From the IMG/VR virus record IMGVR_UViG_3300022934_002389, positions 62,001 through 126,000 of that record: 64,000 nt of DNA; one strand, 5' to 3'. Positions 23,987-32,161 of the stretch are shown here, piece by piece. The stretch comes from a virus. Positions within the stretch are counted from its first letter, which is position 1. Each line of letters starts with the position of its first letter. The notes under the pieces are model-generated. The model saw only the letters and a program-made list of their open reading frames with translations, was not told the DNA's origin and did no database searches. Both the position numbers and the translations under genes were made by a program.

Positions 23987-24863
23987 TTCCGAATAGGCTA
24001 ATGTGGAGTCTTGGAGTGAACCTCCAGCCTCGTTCCATACAGAGCTTCGCCACCTCTTGTACCGTGATGTTGTACCCTTCCGAGCGACCGCCAAGCGGCA
24101 TAAGATAGACAGGGCATTCCACACCCGCTGAACGATATTCACTAACTGCTCTACTAACTTCATCAACATCATCCATATCAGCAACAACAAATTTAAGATA
24201 CACAGAACTGCTGTCACAACGAGCGTAATCACGCAAGACGTCAGGTTTGATAGCTGAATCCCAAGTTTCTCCGCTGACGGATAACTTAGGAGAACAACTA
24301 AATGTCCATTCAATTCTGTCATTGTTGTTGATGTAATTGAACAAATCATCATGTAAAAATTGTGTAGTGTTTGTTTCAAACGTGACATTTTTTAAATCTT
24401 TCATTTTCGGATGTTCAAACAACTCTACGTAGAGTCGTTGCCATGCAAGTAATGGTTCACCGCCTGTCATAATCAAATGAATATCTTGTCCATTATCTTG
24501 TGTCCATTTGCCTTCCGGCAATAAACTAATCAAATGATCTACAACTTCGTCTACTTCTGCAAGTTTGTTAAAGTGTTTAAACTCTGGATAGATACTAGCA
24601 TATGTATCACAACCTGTGTGAATAATAGGTAAATCTTCAAATTTTTCTGTAGTTTCGTGTACGCCTGCGTCAAGTAGTGCCTTTACTTCTGGATTGTAAC
24701 GATTGCCTTCTGCGTGTTGTTCCCAACGATTCTTGTCTTTTGGTAAGCCAAAATTCATACAACGAAAGTTGCAACCAAATGTACGTAAAAATACGCTAGG
24801 TACTCCTACGTATTTACCCTCACCTTGTACACTATAAAATGCTTCACTGTAACGTAATTTCAT
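23970..24863 (-). CDS. queE: QueE-like 7-carboxy-7-deazaguanine synthase, atypical cluster motif
   Basis: A 297-residue protein. SEAFYSVQGEGKYVGVPSVF is the QueE signature, and ITGGEP-like MTGGEPLLAW and FETNTTQ follow. The cluster motif is unusual: GCNFRCMNF has Phe where the third cysteine of CxxxCxxC should be. The next cysteine is some 50 residues away (HTGCDTY). A cluster ligand may come from that Cys, as variant spacings are known in QueE. QueE converts carboxytetrahydropterin to CDG, a step towards preQ0. With FolE, QueD, a QueC-like gene and DpdA it fits a DNA 7-deazaguanine pathway. Confidence 0.8.
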   Translation of the reverse strand: MKLRYSEAFYSVQGEGKYVGVPSVFLRTFGCNFRCMNFGLPKDKNRWEQHAEGNRYNPEVKALLDAGVHETTEKFEDLPIIHTGCDTYASIYPEFKHFNKLAEVDEVVDHLISLLPEGKWTQDNGQDIHLIMTGGEPLLAWQRLYVELFEHPKMKDLKNVTFETNTTQFLHDDLFNYINNNDRIEWTFSCSPKLSVSGETWDSAIKPDVLRDYARCDSSSVYLKFVVADMDDVDEVSRAVSEYRSAGVECPVYLMPLGGRSEGYNITVQEVAKLCMERGWRFTPRLHISLFGNAWGT

Positions 24864-25482
24864 GTGTCTGTTCCTTTATATAATTTGCAATATTTGTACC
24901 AAACTCTTTATGCACTCCGTAACCTGGATGACGTTTGTCTTTTGCCAAATCACTATCTTTTCTTCTTCTCATAGTATCAATGTCTTCTACTGCAATAAAA
25001 TCTATGTTATTCCATTTTTCGTGTTGAAAGTGCCAAGGTTTTGCATTAGCATGGTAATTGATTATGTTATGCTCGTCTAAGTAAGATTTTGCTACTCTCA
25101 TGTATAAGTTAGTTGTCCAATTAGAATCATAATCTGTATAAAGATTTTTAAAATATGATTTAATTGCTTTATCGCCTTTCATACCCCACATCTTTACTTG
25201 TACTGAATTCATTGATATTTCGTCAGTTAGTATTGCATGTCTGTTATGAAATGTCCATAAACAAATAACTGTGTCACCTTCTTGGTATTCAAATGTCAAC
25301 AAGTCGTTAAGTATTTCTTTATTTGAATAACCACTCATTCCTTTGTTAATGCATTCTAAATTTAACAATTTAGAAACAACAGAAGGCCAAGCAAGTTTGC
25401 TCGGCTCTTCATTGTGCGGCCATATATCTTTTAAATTATCACCGTATGTCAAACTACAACCAAATGCAATTAACCTTGCCAT
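24844..25482 (-). CDS. SGNH/GDSL-like hydrolase
   Basis: A 212-residue protein. Block I is AFGCSLTYGD (nucleophile Ser), block II a Gly at NKGMSGYSN, block III an Asn-containing WTFHNRH and block V DKRHPGYGVHKEFG with the catalytic Asp/His. There is no signal peptide. It is one of three such proteins here (see 54569-55312 and 60998-61861). Possible roles are deacylation or deacetylation of glycans; the target is unknown. Confidence 0.7.
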   Translation of the reverse strand: MARLIAFGCSLTYGDNLKDIWPHNEEPSKLAWPSVVSKLLNLECINKGMSGYSNKEILNDLLTFEYQEGDTVICLWTFHNRHAILTDEISMNSVQVKMWGMKGDKAIKSYFKNLYTDYDSNWTTNLYMRVAKSYLDEHNIINYHANAKPWHFQHEKWNNIDFIAVEDIDTMRRRKDSDLAKDKRHPGYGVHKEFGTNIANYIKEQTHEITLQ

Positions 25483-25589
25483 TCTGCTTTTGCCTTGATA
25501 AATCTTTCTGCTAGATCGTATTTAAGTTGCAGATTAAAAATGGTTGTAGTGTTATAAGGTTGTGTAAAAGAATAATTAATTTCAAACAT
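25470..25589 (-). CDS. 39-residue small protein between folE and the SGNH gene
   Basis: The ATG overlaps the folE stop (TAATG) and the stop lies 13 bases inside the SGNH gene, as expected of a packed, coupled operon. The peptide (MFEINYSFTQPYNTTTIFNL, then QLKYDLAERFIKAKAEWQG) ends in an amphipathic helix. No family is recognised. Confidence 0.5.
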   Translation of the reverse strand: MFEINYSFTQPYNTTTIFNLQLKYDLAERFIKAKAEWQG

Positions 25590-26272
25590 TAGCAAGCAAA
25601 TTCCTGTTGTAGTTTGATGTTGTCAAAGAACTCTTTCTTAGTTGTAGGATCATCTTTAAAACTACCTCTTAGCACAGTTGTTTGTGTAAGTGAACTATGT
25701 GCCATAATTCCGCGATTCTCGCAGCAGCCGTGTGTTGCTTGAATGTATACACCTAAGTGCTCGGCACCTGTCGCTTTTTGAATCTCACGTGCAATATCAT
25801 TTGCAAGTTCTTCTTGCAGTGTGCCGCGTCTTGCACACCACTGTGCAATTCGTGTATATTTAGAAAGACCAATTAATTTTTCAGCAGCAATAATACCAAT
25901 GTATGCAGTGCCAACAACAGGCTGGTGATGATGTGAACACATTGATTTAAGTTCACTGCGTACTACTAGCATACCTTCATAACGGTCTTCCGAATCATTT
26001 GGAAATGCTGTTGCATCAGGCTTAGGATCATAACGTCCTGCCATAATTTCATTTATATACATTTTTGCTAGACGTCTGCCTGTATCCTTTGAATTAGGAT
26101 CATTTACAATGTCAATACAAAGACTTTCAAGAACGCTTTCGAACTTAGGTGTAAGTTCTTCTATAAGGGCTTCTTTGTCACCTTTTTGCATAACATATGA
26201 TATGTTATCGCCAGCCCAGTAACGTTTACCAGCATCTTCTAATCGTTGTTTTAGTTCTAAACTTTTTGTCAT
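25589..26272 (-). CDS. folE: GTP cyclohydrolase I
   Basis: A 227-residue protein. The zinc site is visible as SMCSHHHQP and THGCCENRG, with IGLSKYTRI and QEELANDIA between them, all diagnostic for FolE. It makes dihydroneopterin triphosphate from GTP, the first step to 7-deazaguanines (and folate). Here it most likely feeds QueD and QueE encoded nearby. It has its own sigma70-like promoter, so it is expressed early. Confidence 0.93.
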   Translation of the reverse strand: MTKSLELKQRLEDAGKRYWAGDNISYVMQKGDKEALIEELTPKFESVLESLCIDIVNDPNSKDTGRRLAKMYINEIMAGRYDPKPDATAFPNDSEDRYEGMLVVRSELKSMCSHHHQPVVGTAYIGIIAAEKLIGLSKYTRIAQWCARRGTLQEELANDIAREIQKATGAEHLGVYIQATHGCCENRGIMAHSSLTQTTVLRGSFKDDPTTKKEFFDNIKLQQEFAC

Positions 26273-26311
26273 TTATTTCTCCGAGTTATAGACGAGGATG
26301 TCTATTAATTT

Positions 26312-26340
26312 AATATACCATGTATTTAGGTTTTTGTCAA
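26312..26340 (-). promoter_or_regulatory. Sigma70-like promoter for folE
   Basis: Minus strand: TTGACA, 17-bp spacer, TATATT, followed by a roughly 35-base leader and GGAG before the folE ATG. Confidence 0.8.
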
Positions 26341-26588
26341 GATATTTCTTCAATATCTGTTACATCACTAAAAGGAACTACACGTTTGATAAATTGTTTC
26401 TCAGCATCTTTAATTTCGTACAGTTCTCTTTTGCTATCTTGAGATAATAGAACACCTTCTCTTTCTAGTTCGACATATGCATTAACCGGAAGATCTGCCA
26501 TGCTATACATTCCACCAAGTCTGCCAAATTTGTCTACAGGCCATTCTGCTTTATACTTGCATTTATATTCTTTATATTCAGTACTCAC
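26337..26588 (-). CDS. Small hypothetical protein
   Basis: An 83-residue beta-rich protein (YKCKYKAEWPVDKFGRLGG, VNAYVELEREG) overlapping the upstream phosphoribosyltransferase gene by 11 bases. No family is recognised. Confidence 0.55.
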   Translation of the reverse strand: MSTEYKEYKCKYKAEWPVDKFGRLGGMYSMADLPVNAYVELEREGVLLSQDSKRELYEIKDAEKQFIKRVVPFSDVTDIEEIS

Positions 26589-27162
26589 TTACATTCTCCC
26601 AAGGATAAACTAACCAAACATCTTCTTCTGCTTTATTGATTTCGTGTGCGTAATAACGAACTAATCCGCAGTCACTTGCTAAATTTTCAGTTAAAGTTGC
26701 GAAACGAACGTTTTGGTCCCAAACTCTGTTCCATCGATCATGATCGGGTAAACAACCACTAGTCCAGTCTTTTACAATCCAGTTAAATGTTGTACCAGTG
26801 TCGTTAATATCGTCTACAATAAGAATATTACTTTTGTTTTCAATAGTAATAATATCAACACCTGCACTTGCTTGAATGTCTTGATTATGAGTTTGAATTT
26901 TCATATCTTCATATCCAAATGCATCTTCTGCCATCCAACAGTTGCTTTCGTTTCCGTAACCTTCATTGTCATCACGCAAACTAACCTTTAGTGCTTCGCA
27001 ACGAATACCAGTCATGTTAGAAATAATAGTTGCAGGAATGTTACCACCTCGTGTAATACCTACAATGTAATCAGGACGCCAATTATCTTTATACATCTGC
27101 ATGACAATACTTGCACACATCTTTTCTACGTCTTGCCACGAATAATAATGTTTCTTAATCAT
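26578..27162 (-). CDS. Phosphoribosyltransferase
   Basis: 194 residues from the ATG at 27162 (an in-frame ATG at 27177 gives 199). The PRPP loop ILIVDDINDTGTTFN and GITRGGNIPATIIS are the type I PRTase signatures. It could salvage a purine or xanthine/guanine base. In this context a deazapurine-related or nucleotide-pool role is attractive but unproven. It sits between FolE and QueD genes in the same transcription direction. Confidence 0.8.
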   Translation of the reverse strand: MIKKHYYSWQDVEKMCASIVMQMYKDNWRPDYIVGITRGGNIPATIISNMTGIRCEALKVSLRDDNEGYGNESNCWMAEDAFGYEDMKIQTHNQDIQASAGVDIITIENKSNILIVDDINDTGTTFNWIVKDWTSGCLPDHDRWNRVWDQNVRFATLTENLASDCGLVRYYAHEINKAEEDVWLVYPWENVSEY

Positions 27163-27382
27163 TCTTTTTCCACTCATCCATTTCAGTTTTTATATCAGTA
27201 ATTTGTTCGTTTGCAATACCAGCAGCCATTGATTGAACTTGTTCTAGTAAGTGCCTACAAGTAGATTCGTCATATTGTTTATAACTAATTTCAGCAAATT
27301 CATTACGAATACGATGTGCTTGTATACACAAATCTTTCATTGCATTTATACGTCTAATCCATTCTTCAATTGGATGTTGCAT
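27155..27382 (-). CDS. Small helical hypothetical protein
   Basis: A 75-residue protein, nearly all helical (IEEWIRRINAMKDLCIQAHR, HLLEQVQSMAAGIANEQ). It overlaps genes on both sides. No family is recognised. Confidence 0.6.
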   Translation of the reverse strand: MQHPIEEWIRRINAMKDLCIQAHRIRNEFAEISYKQYDESTCRHLLEQVQSMAAGIANEQITDIKTEMDEWKKND

Positions 27383-27765
27383 TAAAATGGTACCTCTGCT
27401 TCTGGTTCGTGATTACCTTTATAGTCTTGATGAACCATTTTGTAAATTGATTCAAAGTTTTTAAAAGCTTTTTCTAAACCGGGATAATGTTGACACATAT
27501 CTTTAATTTTATTTAATGAAGGCATTGTATCTACAAATTCAGTTTGTTCCCAAGTAATATTGTCACTCCAGTGTGTATCATCAATTGTGATGGTTAAATT
27601 ACCATCACTAATAGTACTGGCATTATTAATATTAATGTCTGATATATTAAATGTTAAATCTTCGTCAGAAATAATGTCTATAGTTGCTGTTGTGATATCA
27701 CTTATACTAGTTGAATATGTGTGGTCTGTACTTGTACCAAAAATAATATCATCATCATTACCCAT
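27382..27765 (-). CDS. Hypothetical protein with Ser/Thr/Asp-rich beta repeats
   Basis: 127 residues from the ATG at 27765 (AGGAA eight bases upstream; an in-frame start at 27798 overlaps more). The first 75 residues are a Ser/Thr/Ile/Asp-rich repeat-like stretch (ISDITTATIDIISDEDLTFN). The C-terminus (LNKIKDMCQHYPGLEKAFKN) is a separate helical domain that looks conserved. The repetitive part may be an extended beta structure. Confidence 0.6.
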   Translation of the reverse strand: MGNDDDIIFGTSTDHTYSTSISDITTATIDIISDEDLTFNISDININNASTISDGNLTITIDDTHWSDNITWEQTEFVDTMPSLNKIKDMCQHYPGLEKAFKNFESIYKMVHQDYKGNHEPEAEVPF

Positions 27766-28816
27766 CTGCAATATTCCTGTATAGTTCGGTTCCGTCAAAA
27801 AATTCTTTGTTAAGTTTAGTGCGCTGTTTTTCTAAACTTATAAGATAGTCATCGTAGTTTTCCATATAGTCAACAATCTTGGCAGCAATGTCTCCTCTAT
27901 GTTTTCTATATGCACTATAATCTTCAGTCCATTGACTAGGATATTTAAATTCGGGCAATGCCATTTCTGAATAACTTAATCTATCAGGTACCATAGGAAT
28001 AGCATCTACTAGAGCGCCTTCGTACCAACTGATACCTAGTGTTTCTTGTAAGTTAGCACTAAACACAAGTTTTGCTTCTCCTAACAAGTTGTGATATTCA
28101 TTTTTAGTAAGCGTTTGCTCTTGACATACAACAAATTCATATTCGGGTAGTTGTTGTTTTAAATCATGGAATATATCAACTTGTTTTTCTGGAGCAATAC
28201 GATGCGGGAAAAGAATTAGATCACGCTTCTCCATACCTTTGTATTGATCTAAACTGCTACGTAAATATTCCATAGGCCAACCTACACGATGTGTTTTATC
28301 TATATCAACTTGATAATCTTCACCTAATGTATCTGCAAACATTTCAATATGAAAGTCAGTTGCAAAAAAGTTATCATCATAACATTCAAACATTGACATT
28401 TCAGCATGTCTTACCCAGGGCTTATCTCCAATCAACCTGCCAAGAAAGTCATGAGGGTCATAACTACCAGCATGCCAAAGCCCGCCGATGCTAACATCAA
28501 CGTCCAAGAGTTCTGCCATATAACGTAACTGAATAACAGTAGGGTTCCAAGCATCGGTATATAAGAAATAATCTCCATTTTGAATTTGCCCTTTACAAAA
28601 CATTTCGCCTATGATTTCTAGTTGTTTTGATTTGTAAACATTGGTTCCGCCAAAATTGAGAAATGCCCCAGGCGTTGTTGCCTGAGGCGTCTCGCCACCA
28701 CTGATGACTTTTACATTTTCGTTTGTAGATCGTGATAGTTGCTTTGGAAGGTAATCTTTCCATTGCTTAGTGTAGCGTGTATCAACTGCTTCAATATCTA
28801 CAATATAAATTGTCAT
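27758..28816 (-). CDS. GT-B type glycosyltransferase
   Basis: A 352-residue protein. The C-terminal half has a GT4/GT1-like donor site: LILFPHRIAPEKQVDIF, VVCQEQTLTKNEYHNLLGEAK and an LGISWYEGALVDAIPMV acidic block (E...G) equivalent to the ExFGxxxLEAxAxG motif. The N-terminal half has DYFLYTDAWNP. Phage enzymes of this type can glucosylate DNA bases or surface glycans. Its location inside the deazaguanine gene region makes a DNA-modification role worth testing, but there is no direct sequence proof. Confidence 0.65.
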   Translation of the reverse strand: MTIYIVDIEAVDTRYTKQWKDYLPKQLSRSTNENVKVISGGETPQATTPGAFLNFGGTNVYKSKQLEIIGEMFCKGQIQNGDYFLYTDAWNPTVIQLRYMAELLDVDVSIGGLWHAGSYDPHDFLGRLIGDKPWVRHAEMSMFECYDDNFFATDFHIEMFADTLGEDYQVDIDKTHRVGWPMEYLRSSLDQYKGMEKRDLILFPHRIAPEKQVDIFHDLKQQLPEYEFVVCQEQTLTKNEYHNLLGEAKLVFSANLQETLGISWYEGALVDAIPMVPDRLSYSEMALPEFKYPSQWTEDYSAYRKHRGDIAAKIVDYMENYDDYLISLEKQRTKLNKEFFDGTELYRNIADG

Positions 28817-29028
28817 TAATGTCTCCGATTGTTAAAACTTCGACTTGCGTTACGTGACTTAGCACGTAAATAATTTTGATATTTAATATAAGATTGCCAA
28901 ATAGGCGCATCTTTTTTATACAAATCAGCCTCGTTAAAGACTTTACCTTCAAAGCGACAATAGTCGCGGAACTTATCCAAATCATTAAACACTTTTGTAT
29001 AAGCGTCACGATTGAACTTAATAGTCAT
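28816..29028 (-). CDS. Small basic hypothetical protein
   Basis: A 70-residue protein (MTIKFNRDAYTKVFNDLDKF...) with a strongly basic Arg/Asn-rich tail (RAKSRNASRSFNNRRH) that could bind nucleic acid. Its stop touches the glycosyltransferase start. Confidence 0.55.
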   Translation of the reverse strand: MTIKFNRDAYTKVFNDLDKFRDYCRFEGKVFNEADLYKKDAPIWQSYIKYQNYLRAKSRNASRSFNNRRH

Positions 29029-29046
29029 TTACCTAATTCCTTTTTA

Positions 29047-29514
29047 CTATGGGTAAACAATTTGACAGCCATTTTCGCCATCTTCGGCGACATCAATAAC
29101 AACAAAGCGGCCGGGATACTTTGCGTTAATCTGTGTGTACAAGTCATCTGCGATCATTTCGCACGACTTGTGATTTAGTTCAATAACCTTGTCGTCATAA
29201 AGACTTTCTAGCCAACGCTTGAACTGAATAAATTCAATGTCACGATCATTATGTGTAACTTGAATTTGTACCTTAAAATGAAAGATGTGTCTATGAGCCA
29301 CACCTAAAAAACTTACGTCATCCCAGCCACCTGTTGCTAGTGCTGGATCGTCTTTTGCCGCAGGATAAAGATGGATACCTTCTTTACGGAATGTTACCCA
29401 AATACTACGTTTTGCATTTTCTAATCTGTGTGAAATACTCAATTTTTTATCTTCCTGTCGCATTTTCCAAAGCATCCAATCATAATAACGCTTAGGTTCT
29501 TTGTCTCTACTCAT
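29047..29514 (-). CDS. queD: QueD-like 6-carboxytetrahydropterin synthase
   Basis: A 155-residue protein. GVAHRHIFHFKVQIQVTH corresponds to the QueD/PTPS zinc HxH strand, DIEFIQFKRWLE to the conserved DF-L helix, ELNHKSCEMIADDL to the H-P-T-S-E block and VAEDGENGCQIVYP to the terminal strand. The N-terminal catalytic Cys and first zinc His are not obvious. It would convert FolE product to carboxytetrahydropterin for QueE. It overlaps the upstream gene by 8 bases. Confidence 0.7.
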   Translation of the reverse strand: MSRDKEPKRYYDWMLWKMRQEDKKLSISHRLENAKRSIWVTFRKEGIHLYPAAKDDPALATGGWDDVSFLGVAHRHIFHFKVQIQVTHNDRDIEFIQFKRWLESLYDDKVIELNHKSCEMIADDLYTQINAKYPGRFVVIDVAEDGENGCQIVYP

Positions 29515-30061
29515 TTACTATAGTACCATTTTCAATACTTGTCAACTCGATAATTTCATCAGATCCATAATTAGACCAGTCAGTAAATTTTTTCCTATCC
29601 ATTAAGTCGTGTAAACTATGACACCAAACACCTGGATTAGTTGCCTTAAAATCTTTATCATCAATTTTCAACATAGTGTTATAATTCCATAGTTTGATAT
29701 ATGGAATAGGAACTCTTAGTTGCGGAATAAAATTTTCGTATTCTGTTAAACCACTTTCTAGAAATGCTTCTGCAAGTGCAATAGGAATATCTAAACTGCA
29801 ATAATAGTCTTCATTTAGACAATCCTTGATCATTGATTCCCACCATTCCCAGTCTTCATCTGTATCAGGATTAAAACTATGATTAGCACCAAAAAACAAA
29901 TGCTTAATTTTATTCAAATTAGCAATGCCCTTGATTTCTTCTAAAGGCTGTTTGCCTGTAATAAACAAAGTTTTTAAACCAAATGCAGGTGTACGTTCTA
30001 CTTCGTTACCAATGAAGTAAACAGCATCATCTGCTGAACCTGTAGCATAATCTCTATTCAT
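29507..30061 (-). CDS. Conserved hypothetical protein in the deazaguanine region
   Basis: 184 residues from the ATG at 30061, which forms TAATG with the upstream stop and has GGGAGG upstream; the frame extends further but into the neighbour. It contains TGSADDAVYFIGNEVE and IKHLFFGANHSF. I recall related proteins beside phage Que genes without a function. It could be a pathway accessory protein. Confidence 0.65.
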   Translation of the reverse strand: MNRDYATGSADDAVYFIGNEVERTPAFGLKTLFITGKQPLEEIKGIANLNKIKHLFFGANHSFNPDTDEDWEWWESMIKDCLNEDYYCSLDIPIALAEAFLESGLTEYENFIPQLRVPIPYIKLWNYNTMLKIDDKDFKATNPGVWCHSLHDLMDRKKFTDWSNYGSDEIIELTSIENGTIVNE

Positions 30062-30375
30062 TAATATTGAGCCTCCCATTCGTTGCCGCCGTTACCATAT
30101 TGAAGAACTTCTACTTTTTTAACACGATCATATCTAAAACTTCTAAAACCGTTTGATTCAATAGCCCATACAACAACATTTTTTTCATGTTTTTGTGTTG
30201 TATCTTTCTTTGGGTCTGGAAAGAAAGACGGCATAAGAGTACAAGGCATCACTCTTTCAGTGCCGTCTAATTTGTTAAAAGTTACTTCAACTACTTCTTT
30301 TTCTAATAGCGCAACTAATTCATCTTTTGTAGGAATACCCTTTAGGGCTGCTACTGTTTCTTCAACTTTTGCCAT
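30061..30375 (-). CDS. Small phage protein, SH3-like (DUF2693-type) candidate
   Basis: 104 residues from the ATG at 30375 (AAGG upstream and a sigma70-like promoter about 70 bases ahead). Pattern: helix (KVEETVAALKG), then strands VEVTFNKLDGTERVMPCTLM, VVVWAIESNGFRSFRYDRVK. This matches the short beta-barrel proteins described as DUF2693 in T4-like phages, from memory only. A nucleic-acid-binding role is possible. Confidence 0.55.
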   Translation of the reverse strand: MAKVEETVAALKGIPTKDELVALLEKEVVEVTFNKLDGTERVMPCTLMPSFFPDPKKDTTQKHEKNVVVWAIESNGFRSFRYDRVKKVEVLQYGNGGNEWEAQY

Positions 30376-30538
30376 TTTTAACCTTATACATCTCGTTCCA
30401 AATGTCCCAACGTTTTTTATTGTACTCATTTATTTGTTCATTAGTATAATTGTTTTTATGCATACTGTCAATGATTTTTTCAATTTCTTCTAAAGCCATT
30501 TCTAATGCTTCTAATCTAAGTTCTTTTTCCGAGCGCAA
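30362..30538 (-). CDS. 58-residue small protein
   Basis: The best start is TTG at 30538 with GGAG seven bases upstream; an ATG at 30499 would give 45 residues. The protein is helical and charged (ELRLEALEMALEEIEKIIDS, KKRWDIWNEMYKVKNG). It overlaps neighbouring genes by 14 and 23 bases, filling an otherwise empty gap. It contains the promoter of the next gene. Confidence 0.5.
   Translation of the reverse strand: MRSEKELRLEALEMALEEIEKIIDSMHKNNYTNEQINEYNKKRWDIWNEMYKVKNGKS
30443..30471 (-). promoter_or_regulatory. Sigma70-like promoter
   Basis: Minus strand: TTGACA, 17-bp spacer, TATACT, inside the 58-residue ORF. It could drive the DUF2693-like gene and queD. Confidence 0.6.
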
Positions 30539-30704
30539 TGATATTCTCCAGTCTGTGTATTTCGTCTTTATACCAAAGTTTTTTTGTTTTTAATTTCCTA
30601 ATTGCGTCATCTACAATGTATGATTTTTCAAGTTCAATAATTTCTTCATCTAGTTTTCTGTGCTTTCTTTTCAGTTCGACTAAATGTTCTTCATGTCCCA
30701 TCAT
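30516..30704 (-). CDS. DUF465/YdcH-family small protein
   Basis: A 62-residue protein. HLVELKRKHRKLDEEIIELE and LKTKKLWYKDEIHRLEN are the two halves of the DUF465 (YdcH) helical hairpin, found across proteobacteria and their phages. The function is unknown. It starts at the dpdA stop. Confidence 0.8.
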   Translation of the reverse strand: MMGHEEHLVELKRKHRKLDEEIIELEKSYIVDDAIRKLKTKKLWYKDEIHRLENIIALGKRT

Positions 30705-32161
30705 TACAATTCCTCGAATAGATTGTTAAATTGCGTTTGAGCATTTACAATACGCTTGCCTGTATTGCCTCTAGTACCTATAATACTATCCCAGTATCTA
30801 GAAAATTCTAAAATGACAGCCTCGGCTTTTTGTCTGTCATCAGTTTCAAAAATTGCATCAACAACATCTCTAAACGCAATTCTATCAAATTTTTCTTGTA
30901 TCAACATATTAGGAATAATACCTGCGTCATATTGACGGTTTGCTTCTTGTACAGCATTAATGTGCATCCATACATTGTGACCCATCATAATTGCATACGA
31001 GAAACTATCCCATGAAGTTTTTCCTTCTTTACCGATCTTATTTAGATCGCCCGGACCGTATATACAAATTTCTTTTGCTTGTAGTCCTGTTGTTATAGGC
31101 GAATCTAAGAAACTAGGATGTTTTCCTTCTCTAACAAAAGCTTGTCCAAAAGCAGTTGTATCATTTGCAAGTGCTTTGTCGTCGATACTAGGTACCATTC
31201 TATATACCCACTTGCTTCTATCTTCTGTTTCTAGTTCACAGTAAATCTGTCCATTAGCAGTTGCAAGGAAAGGCGAAGCACAATCAAATGTAATAGTAAA
31301 GTTTTCGTTATGATATTTGCGCACTGCTCTTTGAATGTCAGTGAGCAGTGTAGCCCACTCTAGTTTTGAAGTTCCTAAGAAGTGCATGAAATCATGTTTG
31401 CCTTTTTCAAGCAATCCGTCAAAACGTAACGCAACAACACGTTTAAGTGCTAGGTGTACATCGCACATATTTTGTCCACCCATTGACCATCCGTTGAAAT
31501 GATCTTCATATTTTTTAGGATCACAGTAGTCTTTCATTTGATCGTACCAGTCATCTGCGTCTGCATGATTCTCGCCTTGTAGTACGTTCAAAAACTTACA
31601 AGCACCTGTACGATGCTTCATCCAGTAGTCATTATTAATACGTGTTGCTTTAACTGCTTCTTGGTAAGTTGAAATGCCAGTTGCTTTTGCACCTGCAGGC
31701 GAACGTGCAACCCATGCCGGAATATCAAGGATCATACCGTAGTCCATATAAGCATCCATCCAACGCAGTACGCCATCACGTTTCTTTTGTGCCTTTGGAC
31801 AGTTTGGATCTTTCCAGTCACCTTCCCAAACACCCTTACCAATCTGGAAGCCACCTGAGTCGCCAAGTAGCCAAGTGTTTGCTCTGTCTCTGTTACGCAC
31901 CATATCTTCCTTAGGTGCATGTTTTGTAGTATCTAAGTCAGCATGTCCTGCTGAGTATAATGTCCACTTATATTGAAACTGTCCTTGATCTTTATTTAGA
32001 TAGTTAAGACTTTCAACACCATTATTTAAATTACTAGGTATTCTAGCAGGGTCGACATAGTTTTCAAAACGCTGTTTGCCTACGTAAGTAGCATAAAAGC
32101 CACTCAACGCGGGCAGAAAAACAGCATAGTCATTTTGTGTTGCAGTTAAATTTGTATTCAT
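30704..32161 (-). CDS. dpdA: DpdA-like DNA guanine transglycosylase
   Basis: A 485-residue TGT-superfamily protein. LLGDSGGFQIG (Asp101) is the TGT base-binding motif, VLQGENHADADDWYDQMK and GWSMGGQNM match the QG and GG-L regions, and FTITFDCASPF (Asp293) matches the nucleophile block (FDC-x-PTR). The TGT zinc-binding CxCxxC is absent, as in DNA-acting DpdA. Such phage enzymes exchange guanine in DNA for preQ0 or related 7-deazaguanines, protecting against restriction. It is encoded beside the sliding clamp and in the region of folE, queD and queE. Confidence 0.8.
   Translation of the reverse strand: MNTNLTATQNDYAVFLPALSGFYATYVGKQRFENYVDPARIPSNLNNGVESLNYLNKDQGQFQYKWTLYSAGHADLDTTKHAPKEDMVRNRDRANTWLLGDSGGFQIGKGVWEGDWKDPNCPKAQKKRDGVLRWMDAYMDYGMILDIPAWVARSPAGAKATGISTYQEAVKATRINNDYWMKHRTGACKFLNVLQGENHADADDWYDQMKDYCDPKKYEDHFNGWSMGGQNMCDVHLALKRVVALRFDGLLEKGKHDFMHFLGTSKLEWATLLTDIQRAVRKYHNENFTITFDCASPFLATANGQIYCELETEDRSKWVYRMVPSIDDKALANDTTAFGQAFVREGKHPSFLDSPITTGLQAKEICIYGPGDLNKIGKEGKTSWDSFSYAIMMGHNVWMHINAVQEANRQYDAGIIPNMLIQEKFDRIAFRDVVDAIFETDDRQKAEAVILEFSRYWDSIIGTRGNTGKRIVNAQTQFNNLFEEL

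Noticed and set aside
23987-24388. Extended ORF upstream of the 28-residue ORF, overlapping queE
   Set aside because: The upstream part is out of frame inside queE and lacks coding character; only the terminal 28 codons are plausible.
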